From assembly GCF_013359725.1 (NCBI RefSeq), contig NZ_JABFMW010000007.1, positions 62,001 through 126,000 on the forward strand: 64,000 nucleotides of DNA, read 5' to 3'. Within the stretch, counting starts at the first letter, position 1. Each line of letters starts with the position of its first letter. Shown here in pieces: positions 37,373-45,679 of the stretch. The translations under genes and the position numbers were made by a program. This stretch comes from Pseudarthrobacter sp. C4D7 (GTDB lineage: Bacteria > Actinomycetota > Actinomycetes > Actinomycetales > Micrococcaceae). The notes beneath the pieces are model-generated. The model worked only from the letters and a program-made list of their open reading frames with translations, was not told where the DNA came from and did not search any database.

Positions 37373-37404
37373 CGGCGCACTCGCCCACTCCTGACGCCCG
37401 ATCA

Positions 37405-37447
37405 ACAGATAAGGCCAATGTTCACAAAGAACATTGGCCTTATCTGT
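37405..37447. terminator. Perfect 19-bp bidirectional terminator
   Basis: Arms 37405-37423 and 37429-37447 are perfectly complementary around a 5-nt loop ACAAA. The stem is AT-richer than its surroundings. It lies midway between convergent VKOR and ndk genes and can stop both. Confidence 0.85.
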
Positions 37448-37460
37448 TATGCCGCCGGGC

Positions 37461-37877
37461 TTACTGGAACCAGATCTTGATTTCCCGGTCCGCGGATTCC
37501 GGAGAGTCGGATCCGTGCACCAGGTTCTGCTGCACCTTCAGGCCCCAGTCCCGGCCGAAGTCGCCGCGGATGGTGCCCGGGGCCGCCGTCGTGGGATCCG
37601 TGGTACCCGCCAGGGAGCGGAAGCCTTCGATGACGCGGTGGCCTTCGAAGATGGCCGCCACGACGGGTCCGCTGAGCATGAATTGCACCAGGGGCTCGTA
37701 GAAGGGCTTGCCAACGTGCTCCTCGTAGTGCTGCTCCAGCAGCTCACGGGTGGCATCTACCTTCTTGAGCTCAACAAGGCTGTAGCCCTTGGCTTCAATC
37801 CGGGCCAGGATGTCGCCGGTCAGGTTACGGGCGACGCCGTCGGGCTTGATCAGGACGAGGGTGCGCTCTGTGGTCAC
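37461..37877 (-). CDS. ndk: Nucleoside diphosphate kinase
   Basis: This 138-residue enzyme equalises NTP pools by transferring the gamma-phosphate of ATP through a phospho-histidine. It starts [10 protein letters not shown] and has the active-site signature N-x-V-H-G-S-D-S with catalytic His at about 121. The length is usual for the family. GTG start with GGAG upstream, about 30 nt after a TAGACT -10 box. It follows DUF4233 and folC, a standard actinobacterial order. Confidence 0.98.
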   Translation of the reverse strand: MTTERTLVLIKPDGVARNLTGDILARIEAKGYSLVELKKVDATRELLEQHYEEHVGKPFYEPLVQFMLSGPVVAAIFEGHRVIEGFRSLAGTTDPTTAAPGTIRGDFGRDWGLKVQQNLVHGSDSPESADREIKIWFQ

Positions 37878-37928
37878 AACTGCTCCAATGCGTTGGTGGG
37901 TTTTCGGGACAAGTCTACGGGGACTGGC

Positions 37929-38393
37929 TTACGGGGATTGCGGCTGGGCGGGGCCGGCGGCCTGGTCCGGGTGGGCGGCTTCCCATTCGGCCTGTTCGCG
38001 TTCGCGCTGCACCGCTTCCCGGTCAAGCCGGATGCCGGTGCGGATGCCGTACCACCAGGCCAGAGCGAACAGCGCGCCCACCAGGAACATGGCGGGCTCG
38101 AAGATGCCGGTGAGGATCAGGACGAGCTGGAGGATCCAGCCCAGGCCGATGCCCCACGGTTTGTTCAGGACCGCGCAGGCGAAGACGATGACCACGCTGA
38201 GGCCGATGCCCACACCGAGGATCAGGGCTGGCGGGAACTCCCCGCGGCGCAGGCCGAACACCACCAGGGTGGCGAAGAACATGACGAATGCTTCCAGGAG
38301 CAGCACCGTGGAGGCAAACATCACCTTGGTGGAGCGTCGCTTCTTCGGCATGCCGGGACGCCATTCCCGCTGCGCTTTTGTCAGTCTGGCCAT
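37929..38393 (-). CDS. DUF4233 membrane protein
   Basis: This 154-residue protein has four membrane segments, starting after the basic R-L-T-K-A-Q-R-E-W-R-P-G-M-P-K-K head (about residues 24-44, 51-70, 77-95 and 98-112). The charged tail is Glu/Arg/Gln-rich. The ATG at 38393 has GGAGG 7 nt before it; the GTG at 38399 is too close to that site. It lies 2 nt after folC and before ndk, the recurrent folC-DUF4233-ndk string of Actinobacteria. Function unknown. Confidence 0.9.
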   Translation of the reverse strand: MARLTKAQREWRPGMPKKRRSTKVMFASTVLLLEAFVMFFATLVVFGLRRGEFPPALILGVGIGLSVVIVFACAVLNKPWGIGLGWILQLVLILTGIFEPAMFLVGALFALAWWYGIRTGIRLDREAVQREREQAEWEAAHPDQAAGPAQPQSP

Positions 38394-38395
38394 GC

Positions 38396-39754
38396 TCACG
38401 CCTCCGTTTTTCCGAGCAGGATCCGGGCCTCGGCCACCAGGGTGATCGATCCGGTGACCAGCACGGCCCCGGAGAGGTCATCATTGGCTTCGGCCCGCTC
38501 CACGGCCCATTCCAGGGCATCGTCCAGTTTCTCGGCGACGTGGACGTTGTCCTCGCCGAAGCCCAGGTCGATGGCAAGCTCTGCGAGGTCCGCCGCCGGT
38601 ACGGCGCGCGGTGAGTTGGACTGGGTGAAGCAGTACTCCACGGCCACGTCGCCCAGGGATTCCCTCAGCTCGCGCAGGATTTCTTCTGCATCCTTTTCCT
38701 TGAGCACGCCCACCACGGGCACCAGGCGCGTAAAGGTGAATGCCTCCTGCAGGGCCGCAGCGGAGGCCCTGATGCCGTCGGGGTTGTGCGCGGCGTCCAC
38801 AATGATGGTGGGTGCCGTGCGCACCACTTCGAGGCGGCCCGGTGACGTCACTGCGGCGAAGCCTTCCTGCAGGACCTCGAAGTCGAGCTCCTTTTCGCCG
38901 CCAAAGAATGCTTCGAGGGCGGCCACGGCTACGGCGGCGTTCTGAGCCTGGTGGGCGCCGTGGAGCGGTACCAGCAGGTCAGGGTAGCGGCCGGCGATGC
39001 CCTGGATGGTGACCATTTGGCCGCCTACGGCCACAGTCCGCGATTCAACGCCAAACTCCACGCCTTCGAAGCGGAAGGGCACGCCCACTTCCTTGGCCTT
39101 TTCCAGCAGCACCTGGGCCGCGTCGAGGGGCTGCGCCGCGCTGACGAGGTAGCCGCCGGGCTTGATGATGCCGGCTTTTTCGTAGGCGATGTCCTCGGTG
39201 GTGTCGCCCAGCAGGTCCGTGTGGTCCAGCGAAATTGGCGTCACCACGGACACCTGCCCGTCGCCCACGTTGGTGGCGTCGGTGATCCCGCCCAGGCCCA
39301 CCTCGATAATGGCCACGTTGACCGGCTGGTCGGCGAAGATGGCGAAGCCCAGGATGGTGAGGCACTCGAAATAGGTCAGCCGGGGCTGACCTTCGGCTTC
39401 CAGCTCGGAGTCCACGATCTGCAGGTAGGGCCGGATTTCGTCCCAGATCCTGACGAACGTCTCGTCGGAGACGGGGTGGCCGTCGATGCTGATCCGTTCG
39501 GTGACCTTGGACAGGTGGGGGCTGGTGTACCGTCCCGTGCTCAGGCCGTGGGCGCGGAGCACGGATTCGATCATCCGCGACGTGGAAGTTTTGCCGTTGG
39601 TTCCGGTGACATGGATGATCGGGAAGGCCTTGTTGGGCTCGCCGAGCACGTCCATCGCACGGAACAGCGGCGCCAGGCGGGGCTCCATCTTGTTTTCCGG
39701 CGCCCGGCCCAGCAGTTCGGCGTAGACGCTTTCCACGGAGAATTCGTCGGTCAT
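38396..39754 (-). CDS. folC: Bifunctional folylpolyglutamate synthase / dihydrofolate synthase
   Basis: This 452-residue Mur-ligase-fold enzyme adds glutamate to dihydropteroate and extends folate glutamate tails. P-loop H-V-T-G-T-N-G-K-T-S at about residues 47-56, then T-S-P-H-L, E-V-G-L-G-G at about 147-152 (N-terminal domain), and D-A-A-H-N-P-D-G (about 317-324) for the C-terminal ligase domain. It starts 3 nt after ileS with GGAGG upstream. Folate made here also feeds MetF/MetE. Confidence 0.97.
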   Translation of the reverse strand: MTDEFSVESVYAELLGRAPENKMEPRLAPLFRAMDVLGEPNKAFPIIHVTGTNGKTSTSRMIESVLRAHGLSTGRYTSPHLSKVTERISIDGHPVSDETFVRIWDEIRPYLQIVDSELEAEGQPRLTYFECLTILGFAIFADQPVNVAIIEVGLGGITDATNVGDGQVSVVTPISLDHTDLLGDTTEDIAYEKAGIIKPGGYLVSAAQPLDAAQVLLEKAKEVGVPFRFEGVEFGVESRTVAVGGQMVTIQGIAGRYPDLLVPLHGAHQAQNAAVAVAALEAFFGGEKELDFEVLQEGFAAVTSPGRLEVVRTAPTIIVDAAHNPDGIRASAAALQEAFTFTRLVPVVGVLKEKDAEEILRELRESLGDVAVEYCFTQSNSPRAVPAADLAELAIDLGFGEDNVHVAEKLDDALEWAVERAEANDDLSGAVLVTGSITLVAEARILLGKTEA

Positions 39755-39757
39755 GTC

Positions 39758-42700
39758 CTAGGCCTCCACTTTTTCGACAACGACGGCGGGTTCGGACACG
39801 TCGCCCGGCCCGGCGGCCAGCTCCACCGTCAGGGTTTCGCCCTTGACCAGTTCAGCGTTGGCCAGCAGGGCATCCACCACGTTCTGCTGCGCCGTGACGG
39901 TGGTCCGGATCCGGTCGCTGACGTTGAGTCCGGCGTCCTTGCGGGCCTGCTGGATGGCACGGACCATGTCGCGCGCCAGGCCTTCAGCCTCCAGCTCGGG
40001 GGTGACTTCCGTGTTCAGGACCACGAACCCGCCGCCGGGCAGCACGGCGACTGCGGCGGAACCGCCCTCGGACTCGGCCACCACGGTCTCCAGCGTGTAC
40101 TCCTGGGGCTCCAGCTGCAGGCCGCCGGCGGTGACCACACCGTCGTCGTCCACGGACCAGTCACCGGACTTGGCCCCCTTGATGGCCACCTGGACGTTCT
40201 TGCCCAGGCGCGGGCCGGCAGCACGGGCGTTGACCACCAGTTTCTGCTGGATGCCGAACTCCTCGGGGGAAGCGGTGGCAGCGTCCAGCAGGCGGACGGA
40301 GCGGAGGTTGAGTTCATCGGCGACGACGGCGGCAAAGCCTTCCAGCGCATCCGCCCCGGGTGCCACCACGGTGAGTTCCTGCAGCGGGAGGCGGACACGG
40401 AGGTTGGCTGCCTTGCGGAGCGAGGAGCCGGTGGAGCAGATCTGCTGGACCCGGTCCATGGCTTCCACCAGGGATGGGTTCGCGGGGAAGAGGTCAGCGT
40501 CCGGCCAGTCGGCCAGGTGCACGGAGCGGCCTCCGGTCAGGCCGCGCCAGATCTCCTCCGAGACCAGCGGCAGCAGTGACGCGGCGGCGCGGGCCACGGT
40601 CTCCAGGGCGGTGAACAGGGCGTCGAAGGCGTCCTGGTCCTCGTCGAAGAAGCGCTGCCGGCTGCGGCGGACGTACCAGTTGGTGAGCATGTCCAGGTAG
40701 CTGCGGAGCGAGTCGCAGGCGCCGGAGATGTCGTAGGTGTCCAGCTGGGCGGTCATGTTCCGCACCAGGTCGCCGGTGTTGGCCATCAGGTACTGGTCCA
40801 GGGTGTCCGCGTAGCCGTCGTAGCGCAGCTTGGCGTCGTATCCCGAGCCGCCATTCGCAGCATTGGTGTACAGCGTGAAGAAGCTGTAAACGTTCCACAG
40901 CGGCAGGATCACCTGGCGGACGCCGTCGCGGATGCCCTGTTCGGTGACGATCAGGTTTCCGCCGCGCAGGATGGGGCTGGACATCAGGAACCAGCGCATG
41001 GCATCGGAGCCGTCGCGGTCCAGGACCTCGGAGACGTCCGGGTAGTTGCGCAGGCTCTTGGACATCTTTTGTCCGTCGGAGCCGAGCACGATGCCGTGGC
41101 TGATGACGTTCCGGAACGCCGGCCGGTCGAACAGCGCGGTGGAGAGGATGTGCAGCATGTAGAACCAGCCACGGGTCTGGCCGATGTACTCCACGATGAA
41201 GTCGGCCGGGTTGTGGGTGTTGAACCAGGCTTCGTTCTCGAACGGGTAGTGCACCTGGCCGTACGGCATGGAGCCGGAGTCGAACCAGACGTCCAGGACG
41301 TCCTCCACGCGGCGCATGACGGACTGGCCTTCTTCGGGCGTGCGGGGGTCATCCGGGTTGGGCCGGGTGAGCTCGTCGATGAACGGGCGGTGCAGGTCCA
41401 CCTGTCCGTCCTTGTTCAGCGGCAGCCGGCCGAAGTCGGCTTCGATCTCGGCCAGCGAGCCGTAGACGTCCGTGCGGGGGTATTCGGGGTCGCTGGACTG
41501 CCATACCGGGATGGGGCTGCCCCAGAAGCGGTTGCGGCTGATGGACCAGTCACGGGCGTTGGCCAGCCACTTGCCGAACTGGCCGTCCTTGACGTTGCCC
41601 GGGATCCAGTTGATCTCCTGGTTCAGTTCGGACATCCGGTCCTTGAACTTGGTGACCTCCACGTACCAGGAGGAAACCGCGCGGTAGATCAGGGGGTTGC
41701 GGCAGCGCCAGCAGTGCGGGTAGCTGTGCTCGTAGCTGGCCTGGCGGACCAGGCGGCCCTGCGCGCGGAGCACCTGGGTGATGGGCTTGTTGGCCTCGAA
41801 GACCTGCAGCCCCACGATGTCGTGGAGGTCGCCGTGCTTGAACAGGGGCAGGAACTTTGCTCCCTCGTCCACGGAGAGCACCACGGGGATGCCCGCCTCC
41901 TCGCAGACCTTCTGGTCGTCCTCACCATAGGCGGGTGCCTGGTGGACGACGCCGGTGCCGTCCGTGGTGGTGACGTAGTCGGCCACCACGAAGCGCCAGG
42001 CGTTCTCCATGCCGTACTTCTCGTTGTCGGCGAAGTCGTCCCACAGCCGCTGGTATTCCAGCCCTTCCAGCTCGGCACCGGTGTGGGTGGAGACGACGGC
42101 GGCTTCCGCTTCCTCGAAGCTGTCGTAGCCCAGGTCCTTGGCGTAGCTGCCCAGCAGGTCCGCGGCGAGCAGGAAGCTGCCGGTGACGGGGGCGTCCGCC
42201 GAGGCCGCCTTGATGCCGTTGGGCCCGGCGGGCAGCACGGCGTAGGTGATGGAGGGCCCGACGGCGAGCGCGGCGTTGGTGGGCAGCGTCCAGGGGGTGG
42301 TGGTCCAGGCGAGCGCCTGCACCCCGGCAAGTTCCCTGGAGAGAGCGGACTCCCCGGCGAGGATGGGGAACGTGACGGTAACGGTCTGATCCTGGCGGTT
42401 CTTGTAGACGTCGTCATCCATGCGCAGTTCATGGTTGGACAGCGGCGTTTCGTCTTTCCAGCAATACGGCAGGACCCGGTAGCCGTTGTAGGTCAGGCCC
42501 TTGTCATGGAGCTGCTTGAACGCCCACAGGACCGATTCCATGTACTCGACGTTGAGGGTCTTGTAGTCGTTGTCGAAGTCCACCCAGCGGGCCTGGCGGG
42601 TGACGTAGCTCCGCCATTCGTCGGCATACTTCATGACGGAGGCGCGGCAGGCGTCGTTGAACTTGTCGATGCCCATGGCTTCGATCTGGGTCTTGTCCGT

Positions 42701-43069
42701 CATGCCCAGTTGCTTCATGGCTTCCAGTTCGGCGGGCAGACCGTGGGTGTCCCAACCGAAGCGGCGCTCAACGCGCTTGCCGCGCTGGGTCTGGTAGCGG
42801 CCCACCAGGTCCTTGGCGTAGCCGGTCAGGAGGTGGCCGTAGTGCGGCAGTCCGTTGGCGAAGGGCGGGCCGTCGTAGAACACGAATTCGTTGCTGCCGG
42901 GCTCCCCTCCTGGGGCGTCGGCACTGCGCTGGTCGATGCTGGCCTGGAAGGTGCCGTCCTGGTCCCAGTACTTCAGGATGCGCTCTTCGATCTCCGGGAA
43001 CTTCACGGAGGCGGATACGCCGGCGCTGGCGGAGGTGCTGGAGGCGGAGGCCTTGGGGTAAAACGTCAT
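39758..43069 (-). CDS. ileS: Isoleucyl-tRNA synthetase
   Basis: This 1103-residue class I synthetase charges tRNA-Ile. HIGH appears as H-Y-G-H at residues 76-79 and K-M-S-K-S at 668-672. A CP1 editing domain lies between them (T-T-P-W-T-L-P-T-N) and the C-terminal domain carries R-L-P-L-Q-E. The sequence resembles the long, eukaryote-like IleS type usual in Actinobacteria, which is less sensitive to mupirocin. The ATG at 43069 has AGGA 10 nt upstream; another ATG 9 nt earlier is possible. Regulated by the upstream T-box. Confidence 0.97.
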   Translation of the reverse strand: MTFYPKASASSTSASAGVSASVKFPEIEERILKYWDQDGTFQASIDQRSADAPGGEPGSNEFVFYDGPPFANGLPHYGHLLTGYAKDLVGRYQTQRGKRVERRFGWDTHGLPAELEAMKQLGMTDKTQIEAMGIDKFNDACRASVMKYADEWRSYVTRQARWVDFDNDYKTLNVEYMESVLWAFKQLHDKGLTYNGYRVLPYCWKDETPLSNHELRMDDDVYKNRQDQTVTVTFPILAGESALSRELAGVQALAWTTTPWTLPTNAALAVGPSITYAVLPAGPNGIKAASADAPVTGSFLLAADLLGSYAKDLGYDSFEEAEAAVVSTHTGAELEGLEYQRLWDDFADNEKYGMENAWRFVVADYVTTTDGTGVVHQAPAYGEDDQKVCEEAGIPVVLSVDEGAKFLPLFKHGDLHDIVGLQVFEANKPITQVLRAQGRLVRQASYEHSYPHCWRCRNPLIYRAVSSWYVEVTKFKDRMSELNQEINWIPGNVKDGQFGKWLANARDWSISRNRFWGSPIPVWQSSDPEYPRTDVYGSLAEIEADFGRLPLNKDGQVDLHRPFIDELTRPNPDDPRTPEEGQSVMRRVEDVLDVWFDSGSMPYGQVHYPFENEAWFNTHNPADFIVEYIGQTRGWFYMLHILSTALFDRPAFRNVISHGIVLGSDGQKMSKSLRNYPDVSEVLDRDGSDAMRWFLMSSPILRGGNLIVTEQGIRDGVRQVILPLWNVYSFFTLYTNAANGGSGYDAKLRYDGYADTLDQYLMANTGDLVRNMTAQLDTYDISGACDSLRSYLDMLTNWYVRRSRQRFFDEDQDAFDALFTALETVARAAASLLPLVSEEIWRGLTGGRSVHLADWPDADLFPANPSLVEAMDRVQQICSTGSSLRKAANLRVRLPLQELTVVAPGADALEGFAAVVADELNLRSVRLLDAATASPEEFGIQQKLVVNARAAGPRLGKNVQVAIKGAKSGDWSVDDDGVVTAGGLQLEPQEYTLETVVAESEGGSAAVAVLPGGGFVVLNTEVTPELEAEGLARDMVRAIQQARKDAGLNVSDRIRTTVTAQQNVVDALLANAELVKGETLTVELAAGPGDVSEPAVVVEKVEA

Positions 43070-43089
43070 GTTCGACATCCTGGGTTGAG

Positions 43090-43345
43090 CGTGGTGAACC
43101 CCGGCATTGCCGGAGGTTCCGTTCAGGATGCGAGGACGGCTTCCGTGCCGTCTTTGAAAGACTGCACACCCACCGCGGTACCACCTCACTTACCGGCGCC
43201 GCGTGTCTTCCGTGCGGAACACGCGCTGCCCCGGCCTCTCATTACTGCTGTGACGGGCTTACCCGTCCGGTTCTAATGGCGCTGCCGCCCCGGCAGGGGA
43301 AACTGCGTGTTCTTCCGGAAGCTCACCGGTGATTGCCGGGTCATA
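43090..43345 (-). promoter_or_regulatory. T-box riboswitch of ileS
   Basis: On the minus strand a short stem I carries CAATCACCGGTGAGC with specifier ATC at 43331-43333 (isoleucine). The T-box sequence GTGGTACCGCGG follows at 43173-43184. No intrinsic terminator with a T-run follows, so control is probably at translation: uncharged tRNA-Ile would free the ileS binding site. The short stem I fits the ultrashort class known from actinobacterial ileS leaders. Confidence 0.95.
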
Positions 43346-43354
43346 GCCGTATTG

Positions 43355-43360
43355 AGTCTA
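43355..43360 (-). promoter_or_regulatory. -10 box of ileS
   Basis: On the minus strand TAGACT stands about 22 nt before the ATC specifier, so the leader would begin near 43348. The -35 is weak. Confidence 0.5.
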
Positions 43361-43433
43361 CTATCGCCGCGGCGTCCTGTGCCATTCAGGTGCTCCGGGA
43401 ACATTGGGGCTGACGCCGGCTCAGCCCATTCCC

Positions 43434-43439
43434 TAGACT
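43434..43439 (+). promoter_or_regulatory. -10 box of the EEP hydrolase gene
   Basis: TAGACT ends 6 nt before the ATG at 43446; a CTGACG at 43410-43415 with an 18-bp spacer may be the -35. Leaderless start. Confidence 0.6.
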
Positions 43440-43445
43440 CGGCAC

Positions 43446-44453
43446 ATGACTGCTTCCGGGCGCCCGGCCGGGTGGAGGCGCGCGGCCACGGCATGCCGGT
43501 GGCTGTTCGTCCCTGTTGCACTGCCGGTCGCGGCGGTGTCCGCCGTGCGCGCGGTGCCTGCGGAGTGGCCTGTGCTGGGGGTCCAGCTGGTGGCGTTCAC
43601 GCCGTGGCTCGCAGTGCCTGCCGTGGCGGCGCTGGGACTGGCTTTCCTGGGGAAAAGCCGGTGGCAGCAGGTCCTGGCGGCTTTCCTGGTGGTGTGCCAG
43701 GCGTTCTGGCTGTTCCCGGTGGATGTCCGCGGGCCGTCGGCCGAGGCCGCGGGCCGGCCCGTTTCCCTCGTTGCCATGAGCATCAACGCAGAACTGGGCG
43801 GCGCGGATGCTGCCGGCATTGTGGACCTGGTCCGGGAACAGCACGTGGAGGTGCTGGCGGTGGAGGAGTTCACGCCCCAGCTCTCCAGCAGGCTCACAGC
43901 GGCAGGACTGGAGGCCTTGCTCCCCCACCGGGTTGCCCGTGCCCGCGACGGCGCGGGCGGCACCGCCATTTTTTCCTCGTTCCCCCTGAAGACCGTCGGG
44001 GTGCTGCCGGACACGCAGTTCACCATGCCGGTGGCCAGCGTTGAACTGGCCGACGGCAGCGGCGCAGCCCTTCGGGTGGTGGCCGTCCACACGCTGGCGC
44101 CGGTGGGTGGTGCGGTGGCCCAGTGGCGCCGGGACCTGGCCGTTGTGGGCAGCGCCGACACCGGTTCTGGTCCCCTCCTGCTGGCGGGCGACTTCAACGC
44201 CACGTACGACCACCGGGAGTTCCGGACGCTGCTGGCCGGCCAGGGCGGGGGCCGGTCGCTGGTGGACGTGGCTGCATCAGTGGGCAGCAGGCTGGTTCCC
44301 ACCTGGCCCATGCGCGGTTACCGCCTGCCCGGAATCACGCTGGACCACCTGGTGACCAGCCGTGACATTACCGCTGCCGGCTACTCAGTCCACCGGGTCG
44401 GGGGAACGGACCATGCGGCGGTGGTGGCCACCCTGCGCATCCACCTTCCCTAA
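43446..44453 (+). CDS. Membrane-anchored endonuclease/exonuclease/phosphatase family protein
   Basis: This 335-residue protein has three membrane segments in the first 90 residues (about 19-35, 44-66 and 73-90). A catalytic EEP domain follows outside the membrane. Catalytic residues show in V-E-E-F-T-P (metal Glu), A-G-D-F-N-A-T-Y-D (Asp/Asn) and the closing G-T-D-H-A-A-V (general base His). The fold serves nucleases, sphingomyelinases and phospholipid phosphatases. The membrane anchor points to an envelope substrate rather than DNA repair. It overlaps the convergent SDR gene by 4 bp. Confidence 0.88.
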   Translation: MTASGRPAGWRRAATACRWLFVPVALPVAAVSAVRAVPAEWPVLGVQLVAFTPWLAVPAVAALGLAFLGKSRWQQVLAAFLVVCQAFWLFPVDVRGPSAEAAGRPVSLVAMSINAELGGADAAGIVDLVREQHVEVLAVEEFTPQLSSRLTAAGLEALLPHRVARARDGAGGTAIFSSFPLKTVGVLPDTQFTMPVASVELADGSGAALRVVAVHTLAPVGGAVAQWRRDLAVVGSADTGSGPLLLAGDFNATYDHREFRTLLAGQGGGRSLVDVAASVGSRLVPTWPMRGYRLPGITLDHLVTSRDITAAGYSVHRVGGTDHAAVVATLRIHLP

Positions 44454-45208
44454 CCGTTTCTGATGAGCTTGTGCGTGGCTGCCTGGGCCACCGGGCGGAT
44501 GACGATCTGGTCGAGGTTGACGTGGTGCGGGGCGCTGACGGCGTAGCGCACGACGTTGGCCACATCCTCTCCCGTGAGCGGTTTCTCCACGCCCTGGTAG
44601 ACCTTTTGCGCGGACTGCGCATCCCCCAGGCGGTTGAGCGCGAACTCTTCAGTCTGCACCAGGCCAGGAGCAACTTCGATGACCCGGACGTTGTGCTCGG
44701 CCTCCTCCAGCCGGAGGGCCTTGGTCATGGCGTGCTGCCCGAACTTGGCGGCGTTGTAGCCGGCCCCGCCTTCGTAGGCGTCCAGCCCAGCAGTGGAGGT
44801 TAGGTTGAGGACCGTGCCACGGCCGGTTGCCCGGAGCATGGGAAGGAACGCGCGGGTCAGCTTCAGGGTGCCCAGGACGTTGACCCTGTACATCCATTCC
44901 CAGTCGGCGGTGTTGGCGTCGCCTACCTTGTCCGCACCCCGGGCGCCGCCGGCAATGTTGATCAAAGTGTCAATGCCGCCCGCCGCGGTGACCTGGGCAA
45001 GGAGCCGGGACACGTCGTCGTCCTCTGCAATGTCCGCGGGCAGCGCCACGGCGCCTGTCTTGTCCTCCAGCGCCGCGAGCCTGTCAGCCCGGCGCGCCAC
45101 GGCAAAGACCGTCCAGCCGGCGTCGCGCAGCGCATGCACTGTTGCCTCTCCGATTCCGCTGCTCGCGCCGGTCACCAGTGCTGCCTTTTTCTGCATGTCC
45201 TCTGTCAT
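44450..45208 (-). CDS. SDR-family NAD(P)-dependent oxidoreductase
   Basis: This 252-residue classical short-chain dehydrogenase has a cofactor motif T-G-A-S-S-G-I-G at about residues 14-21, R-R after strand 2 (NADPH preference), N-I-A-G-G and catalytic S-T/Y-N-A-A-K (Tyr about 158, Lys about 162). The ATG at 45208 follows a -10 box by 6 nt, so I keep the longer form over the second ATG at 45196. Substrate unknown; YdfG-like serine/hydroxy-acid dehydrogenases are similar. Confidence 0.93.
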   Translation of the reverse strand: MTEDMQKKAALVTGASSGIGEATVHALRDAGWTVFAVARRADRLAALEDKTGAVALPADIAEDDDVSRLLAQVTAAGGIDTLINIAGGARGADKVGDANTADWEWMYRVNVLGTLKLTRAFLPMLRATGRGTVLNLTSTAGLDAYEGGAGYNAAKFGQHAMTKALRLEEAEHNVRVIEVAPGLVQTEEFALNRLGDAQSAQKVYQGVEKPLTGEDVANVVRYAVSAPHHVNLDQIVIRPVAQAATHKLIRNG

Positions 45209-45214
45209 GGCACC

Positions 45215-45220
45215 ACCCTA
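45215..45220 (-). promoter_or_regulatory. -10 box of the SDR gene
   Basis: On the minus strand TAGGGT ends 6 nt before the ATG at 45208. The mRNA is predicted to be leaderless. Confidence 0.5.
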
Positions 45221-45226
45221 GCGGGA

Positions 45227-45598
45227 TCAGCCGGCCGGCCGTCCACGGAGGTATTCGAGCAGCACCAGCGCGTGGTTGGCTTCGGTGTTGCGTGCCGCGT
45301 ACAGCAAGGTGGTGCGGGGGTGTTCCGCGGCGAGCTTGAGGAGTGCCTCTACGGCTGGGTTGGCGTCCAGTTCCAGCCGGTAGCGTTCGCTGAAACCGGC
45401 AAACCTTTCCGGCCGGTGGTTGAACTCCTTGCGGAGCTGCGTGGAGGGAGCCACGTCCTTGAGCCAGAGGTCGACGGCGGCGTCTTCCTTGGCCATCCCC
45501 CGCGGCCAAAGCCGGTCCACCAGTACCCGGAACCCGTCGCCGTCCGCCGGCGGCTCGAAGATGCGCTTCACGCCGAAGGTTCCCCGGGACTCTCCCAT
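45227..45598 (-). CDS. DUF488 family protein
   Basis: This 123-residue soluble protein has the DUF488 core: V-K-R-I-F-E, then V-L-V-D-R-L-W-P-R-G near residues 25-34, W-L-K-D-V-A-P-S-T-x-L-R-x-x-F near 45-59, and a C-terminal T-T-L-L-Y-A-A-R-N-T-E strand. The ATG at 45598 follows a TAGCAT -10 box by 7 nt, whereas the ATG at 45607 would lie inside that box. Function is unknown; some relatives are linked to uric-acid or nucleic-acid metabolism without proof. Confidence 0.88.
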   Translation of the reverse strand: MGESRGTFGVKRIFEPPADGDGFRVLVDRLWPRGMAKEDAAVDLWLKDVAPSTQLRKEFNHRPERFAGFSERYRLELDANPAVEALLKLAAEHPRTTLLYAARNTEANHALVLLEYLRGRPAG

Positions 45599-45605
45599 GG
45601 ACCGC

Positions 45606-45611
45606 ATGCTA
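45606..45611 (-). promoter_or_regulatory. -10 box of the DUF488 gene
   Basis: On the minus strand TAGCAT lies 7 nt before the ATG at 45598. It overlaps an earlier in-frame ATG, which argues against that ATG as the start. Confidence 0.5.
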
Positions 45612-45679
45612 CCCGCGTTCGCGGCCGCCCGTCAGGGACGGGTTGGGTGGGATGGAAGCGGGCATGAAAGAATTGCCCA

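Larger units (their letters stand above)
43070..43445. other. Divergent intergenic region ileS/EEP
   Basis: This 376-bp gap holds the ileS T-box leader (43090-43345). The ileS -10 box is TAGACT at 43355-43360 on the minus strand, and the EEP gene's -10 box at 43434-43439 is on the plus strand. Nothing else is evident. Confidence 0.7.

Noticed and set aside
41069..43276. A 735-codon frame opposite ileS
   Set aside because: Valine/glycine-rich mirror of the synthetase with no motif; it would also cover the T-box leader.
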